From assembly GCA_028288585.1 (NCBI GenBank), contig JAQBNL010000009.1:1-41695 (forward strand): a DNA stretch of 41,695 nucleotides, written 5' to 3'. The translations under genes were made by a program, and so were the position numbers. This document shows positions 41,202 to 41,695 of this stretch, piece by piece. How positions within the stretch are numbered: position 1 is the stretch's first letter; each line of letters begins with the position of its first letter. Origin of the DNA: Chitinophagaceae bacterium (GTDB lineage Bacteria > Bacteroidota > Bacteroidia > Chitinophagales > Chitinophagaceae). The notes below the pieces were generated by a model. It saw only the letters and a list, made by a program, of their open reading frames with translations. It did not search any database and was not told where the DNA came from.

Positions 41202-41394
41202 GGAGCAGGTTTTCAAAATGTTCAATAACCTGTATAGCCTGTTCTTTTTTTACAGAAGGAAAATCTTCCAGGAAATTTTTTAGAGGATGTCCTGCTTTTA
41301 AATAATCAAAAAGGTTTTTTACCGGAACTCTCGTGTTTGTGAACACAGGTTCTCCGCTTTGAATATTTGGCGATATAGTAATAGGGTGTGACAT
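41182..41394 (-). CDS. DUF433 protein (antitoxin-like)
   Basis: Encodes 70 residues. HPITISPNIQSGEPVFTNTRVPVKNLFDYLKAGHPLKNFLEDFPSVKKEQAIQVIEHF matches the DUF433 pattern (I...p...GkPvi.gTRipv..l.dylaaG.s..e.l..fp.l....v). It is a winged-helix-like DNA-binding domain that usually precedes a DUF5615 PIN-like partner and is thought to be the antitoxin. It is the first gene of the pair; the pair lies between two imperfect direct repeats. Confidence 0.87.
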   Translation of the reverse strand: MSHPITISPNIQSGEPVFTNTRVPVKNLFDYLKAGHPLKNFLEDFPSVKKEQAIQVIEHFENLLHEKSSA

Positions 41395-41464
41395 CGTTTT
41401 ATAAAGATACTACGAATTATTGTTGATAGAAAGCCAACAAGAAATTAAAGACAGGTGTTCTGAA

Positions 41465-41485
41465 TTTGTAAGCCCGCGTTACAAA
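41465..41485. repeat. REP-like palindrome upstream of the TA-like pair
   Basis: TTTGTAA (41465-41471) is exactly inverted as TTACAAA (41479-41485) around the GC loop GCCCGCG. It lies in the 145-base gap 41395-41539. Confidence 0.65.
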
Positions 41486-41508
41486 CTATGAACAACAGCA
41501 CTTTTATT

Positions 41509-41531
41509 ATTTTATGATACGAAGGATAGCG
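41509..41531 (+). repeat. direct repeat, right copy (flanking the DUF433-DUF5615 pair)
   Basis: ATTTTATGATAC followed by GAAG and GATAGCG. Together with 40829-40851 it brackets about 660 bases containing only the TA-like gene pair. Confidence 0.55.
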
Positions 41532-41539
41532 GGGGCGTT

Positions 41540-41695
41540 TTAAAATGTGCTCAGCTTAAAATAGCCTAAATGAAGTTCATCATCCGGAAGCGCATCTGTA
41601 TCCTGCGTAATTAATAAGCTGTATTGTTTTTTTATTTCAGCAGGTAAAATATCTGCTATCTCAAAAATATCGTCTACGTCAACGCCGTATTTATC
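41540..41695 (-). CDS. C-terminal end of an unidentified protein (partial)
   Basis: On the minus strand a frame is open from the window edge (41695) to TAA at 41540-41542, giving 51 residues: DKYGVDVDDIFEIADILP then IKKQYSLLITQDTDALPDDELHLGYFKLSTF. It is acidic, with normal-looking codon use. Not recognised; the start lies beyond the window. Confidence 0.6.
   Translation of the reverse strand, partial: DKYGVDVDDIFEIADILPAEIKKQYSLLITQDTDALPDDELHLGYFKLSTF

Overview
The window looks like a chromosomal segment of a Bacteroidota bacterium, most likely family Chitinophagaceae (Ferruginibacter/Sediminibacterium-like). The evidence is: AT-rich DNA; many promoters with the Bacteroidota -7 element TAnnTTTG; a fused SecDF; a long (310-residue) NusB; the bacillithiol deacetylase BshB1; DUF1573 and DUF4294 proteins; a HU-like/SPOR-type membrane protein; and many Sec-exported or lipoprotein products. 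No rRNA, confident tRNA, CRISPR array, prophage or transposase gene is visible. Most of the window is ordinary housekeeping chromosome. Only the last ~1 kb (toxin-antitoxin-like pair, repeats, structured GC-richer spacer) looks accessory.

Layout. 1-2.2 kb: 3' end of a cystathionine beta-synthase-like gene, two tandem secreted DUF6134-like paralogues, and a 690-base gene-free stretch with a promoter, an ATCC-rich repeat tract and a terminator-like hairpin just before a BtuF-like gene. 2.3-10.5 kb: BtuF-like protein, class I aldolase FbaB, AccD and SmpB (+); then a zinc-dependent phospholipase-C-like exoprotein, L-serine dehydratase, FKBP lipoprotein and a small membrane protein (-); then a HU-like/SPOR membrane protein (+). 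10.7-12.8 kb: groES-groEL (-), with a terminator-like hairpin between the two genes. 13.0-15.5 kb: nusB - DUF1573 lipoprotein - yajC - coaE (+). 15.5-18.1 kb: class I aminotransferase and a beta-lactamase-fold lipoprotein (-). 18.2-25.2 kb: secDF, a YitT transporter-like protein, an ErpA-type Fe-S carrier (-), a membrane-anchored unknown, the catalytic chain of an acyl-CoA mutase without its B12 domain, and a small secreted protein.

25.2-28.1 kb: a tightly overlapping minus-strand operon of an arginase-family enzyme, a four-TM protein and an unusual radical SAM enzyme. 28.2-31.2 kb: cytochrome c maturation genes ccmE (Cys-type CxxxY variant) and a long ccmF. 31.2-34.2 kb: DUF4294, bshB1, fatty acid desaturase, Nudix hydrolase (-). 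34.4-37.3 kb: two tandem S41/PDZ lipoprotein proteases. 37.3-40.6 kb: small secreted protein, cupin, GNAT, DUF1684, small membrane protein, esterase. 40.6-41.7 kb: a REP-like spacer, a DUF433-DUF5615 pair between two imperfect direct repeats, and the 3' end of an unidentified gene.

Themes. Cobalamin may link the BtuF-like protein to the B12-dependent mutase, and heme delivery links CcmE to CcmF. SecDF, YajC and SmpB serve translocation and ribosome rescue. The most unexplained signal is a set of intergenic spacers built from short degenerate 'words' repeated in tandem and again inverted, with a different word in most spacers. The radical SAM/arginase operon is the best candidate for an undescribed enzymatic system. 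All functions are inferred from reading motifs by eye; no database search was run.
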